Positions 5,213 to 6,932 of a stretch of DNA of 6,932 nt are shown here, one piece after another. The position numbers and the translations under genes are program-made. Position 1 is the first letter of the stretch. Each line of letters begins with the position of its first letter. The notes beneath the pieces were generated by a model, which saw only the letters and a program-made list of their open reading frames with translations, was not told the DNA's origin and made no database searches. The stretch is from JAKASX01 sp035534495 (GTDB taxonomy: Bacteria; Acidobacteriota; Terriglobia; Acidiferrales; UBA7541): the NCBI GenBank assembly GCA_035534495.1, contig DATLRW010000200.1, positions 1-6,932 of the forward strand. The letters run 5' to 3'.

Positions 5213-5240
5213 AGCGGCGATTGTCCATCGAGGTGAACAG

Positions 5241-6410
<1,170 letters not shown>

Positions 6411-6426
6411 GCAAGGAGGAAGGCGA

Positions 6427-6723
6427 ATGCCAGCGGACTTCATTCTCAGCTTGTACGTTTTCGTTCTGGCCGGGTTCATCGGATTTCAGGTGATCGGTCG
6501 AGTCTCCCGGCTCCTTCACACGCCCCTGATGTCTCTGACCAACGCGCTCGATGCCGTCGTGGTGGTCGCCGCCATGATCATCGCGGGCCGGCGGGAATCG
6601 TCGCTGGCCGTGATTCTGGGAACGATCGCGGTGGCCGCCTCCTTCAGCAACGTCGTGGGCGGTTTCATCATCACCGAGCGGATGCTGGGCATGTTCAAAT
6701 CGGGCGGTTCGAAAAAATCATGA
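6427..6723 (+). CDS. pntAB: NAD(P) transhydrogenase subunit alpha part 2, small membrane subunit (PntAB)
   Basis: This 98-residue membrane protein supplies the alpha-side helices of the proton-conducting domain II in three-subunit transhydrogenases. Three hydrophobic segments are visible at about residues 5-24, 38-53 and 58-82, and a positively charged tail (KSGGSKKS) ends it. RLLHTPLMSLTNA at 28-40 is the family hallmark. After it the usual S/H-G pair of the second helix reads Asp42-Ala43 here (NALDAVVVV), an acidic residue inside a membrane segment. The ribosome site AGGAGG (6414-6419) is seven bases before the ATG, the strongest in the window. It starts 16 bases after the pntAA stop, and its TGA overlaps the pntB ATG as ATGA, which suggests coupled translation in one operon. 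Confidence 0.95.
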   Translation: MPADFILSLYVFVLAGFIGFQVIGRVSRLLHTPLMSLTNALDAVVVVAAMIIAGRRESSLAVILGTIAVAASFSNVVGGFIITERMLGMFKSGGSKKS

Positions 6724-6932
6724 ACCCCATCGTGCAGCAGAACCTTACCGATTTCGCCTACCTTGCCTCGATCGTGCTGTTCATTCTGTCGCTTCGCTGG
6801 CTCAGTTCGCCCTCGAGCGCGCGCCGCGGCGTGCGCGCGGGCGAAATTGGCATGGCGATCGCGATCCTGGCCACGCTCGCCGGCTCGGGCATCATCCAGT
6901 ACAAATGGATTCTGATCGGGCTCGTGATTGGC
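6720..6932 (+). CDS. pntB: NAD(P) transhydrogenase subunit beta (PntB), N-terminal part
   Basis: The first 71 codons are present; the gene continues past the right edge (full length about 460-480 residues). PntB carries most membrane helices of the proton channel and the NADP(H)-binding domain III. The fragment shows a first membrane helix (about 11-27, FAYLASIVLFILSLRWL), the conserved link LSSPSSARRGVRAGEIGM (28-45), and a second hydrophobic segment (44-71), as in other PntB proteins. Its ATG overlaps the stop of pntAB by ATGA, typical for subunits made in fixed ratio. The channel histidine and the NADP site lie outside the window and cannot be checked. Confidence 0.95.
   Translation, partial: MNPIVQQNLTDFAYLASIVLFILSLRWLSSPSSARRGVRAGEIGMAIAILATLAGSGIIQYKWILIGLVIG

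Larger units (their letters stand above)
4831..5240. other. 410-base gene-free stretch with several hairpins before pntAA
   Basis: I see no credible gene; open frames here have atypical composition and no recognisable protein. Paired elements on the plus strand are: CCCGATGG (4846-4853) with its exact complement at 4934-4941, enclosing GGGG-CGG-CCCC (4909-4919); GCTTG/CAAGC at 4960-4973; GGCTG and GGGGA pairing with TCCCC and CAGCC between about 4988 and 5024; ACTCT/AGAGT at 5044-5059; CGGACC-TCTG-GGTCCG at 5086-5101; and GCGCAG-GCAAAAA-CTGCGC inside 5111-5143. A run of five Ts follows at 5157-5161, then a possible pnt promoter. The density suggests a structured RNA or a long leader, but no known class (6S, SRP, tmRNA, RNase P, riboswitch) is recognised. 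Confidence 0.4.

Overview
The window looks like a GC-rich (about 60%) bacterial chromosome segment with dense housekeeping genes and no sign of mobile DNA. Its three-subunit pntAA-pntAB-pntB transhydrogenase, iscR-type sulfur/iron operon and secreted YVTN beta-propeller would fit an Acidobacteriota-like organism. That placement is inference from gene style only; no rRNA or other phylogenetic marker is present.

Left part, minus strand (1-2547). Reading right to left, a secreted YncE-like beta-propeller gene (2547-1459) ends just before an 18-bp perfect hairpin (1390-1428). Next come a gene-free, partly G-rich stretch, coaD (1214-732, the penultimate step of coenzyme A synthesis), and the N-terminal 220 codons of a class I aminotransferase of the aspartate aminotransferase type, which runs off the left edge.

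Middle part. At about 2548-2803 is a divergent control region. It has a minus-strand promoter with an AT-rich upstream element for the propeller gene, and a near-consensus plus-strand promoter with a dyad over the predicted transcription start for an Rrf2/IscR-type regulator. The regulator heads a plus-strand cluster: Rrf2 regulator (2804-3241), cysteine desulfurase (3254-4447) and A-type Fe-S carrier (4501-4830). It reads as a self-regulated Fe-S assembly operon. The scaffold gene iscU, which usually sits between iscS and iscA, is absent here.

Right part. After a 410-base gene-free stretch (4831-5240) with several hairpins and a probable promoter comes the operon for proton-translocating NAD(P) transhydrogenase: pntAA, pntAB and the start of pntB, tightly spaced and with an ATGA overlap between the last two. 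The right edge cuts pntB after 71 codons.

I found no convincing undescribed system. The points most worth a second look are the Fe-S operon without iscU, the unusual residues in its Rrf2 regulator, the structured leader before pntAA, and an acidic substitution in the membrane segment of PntAB.
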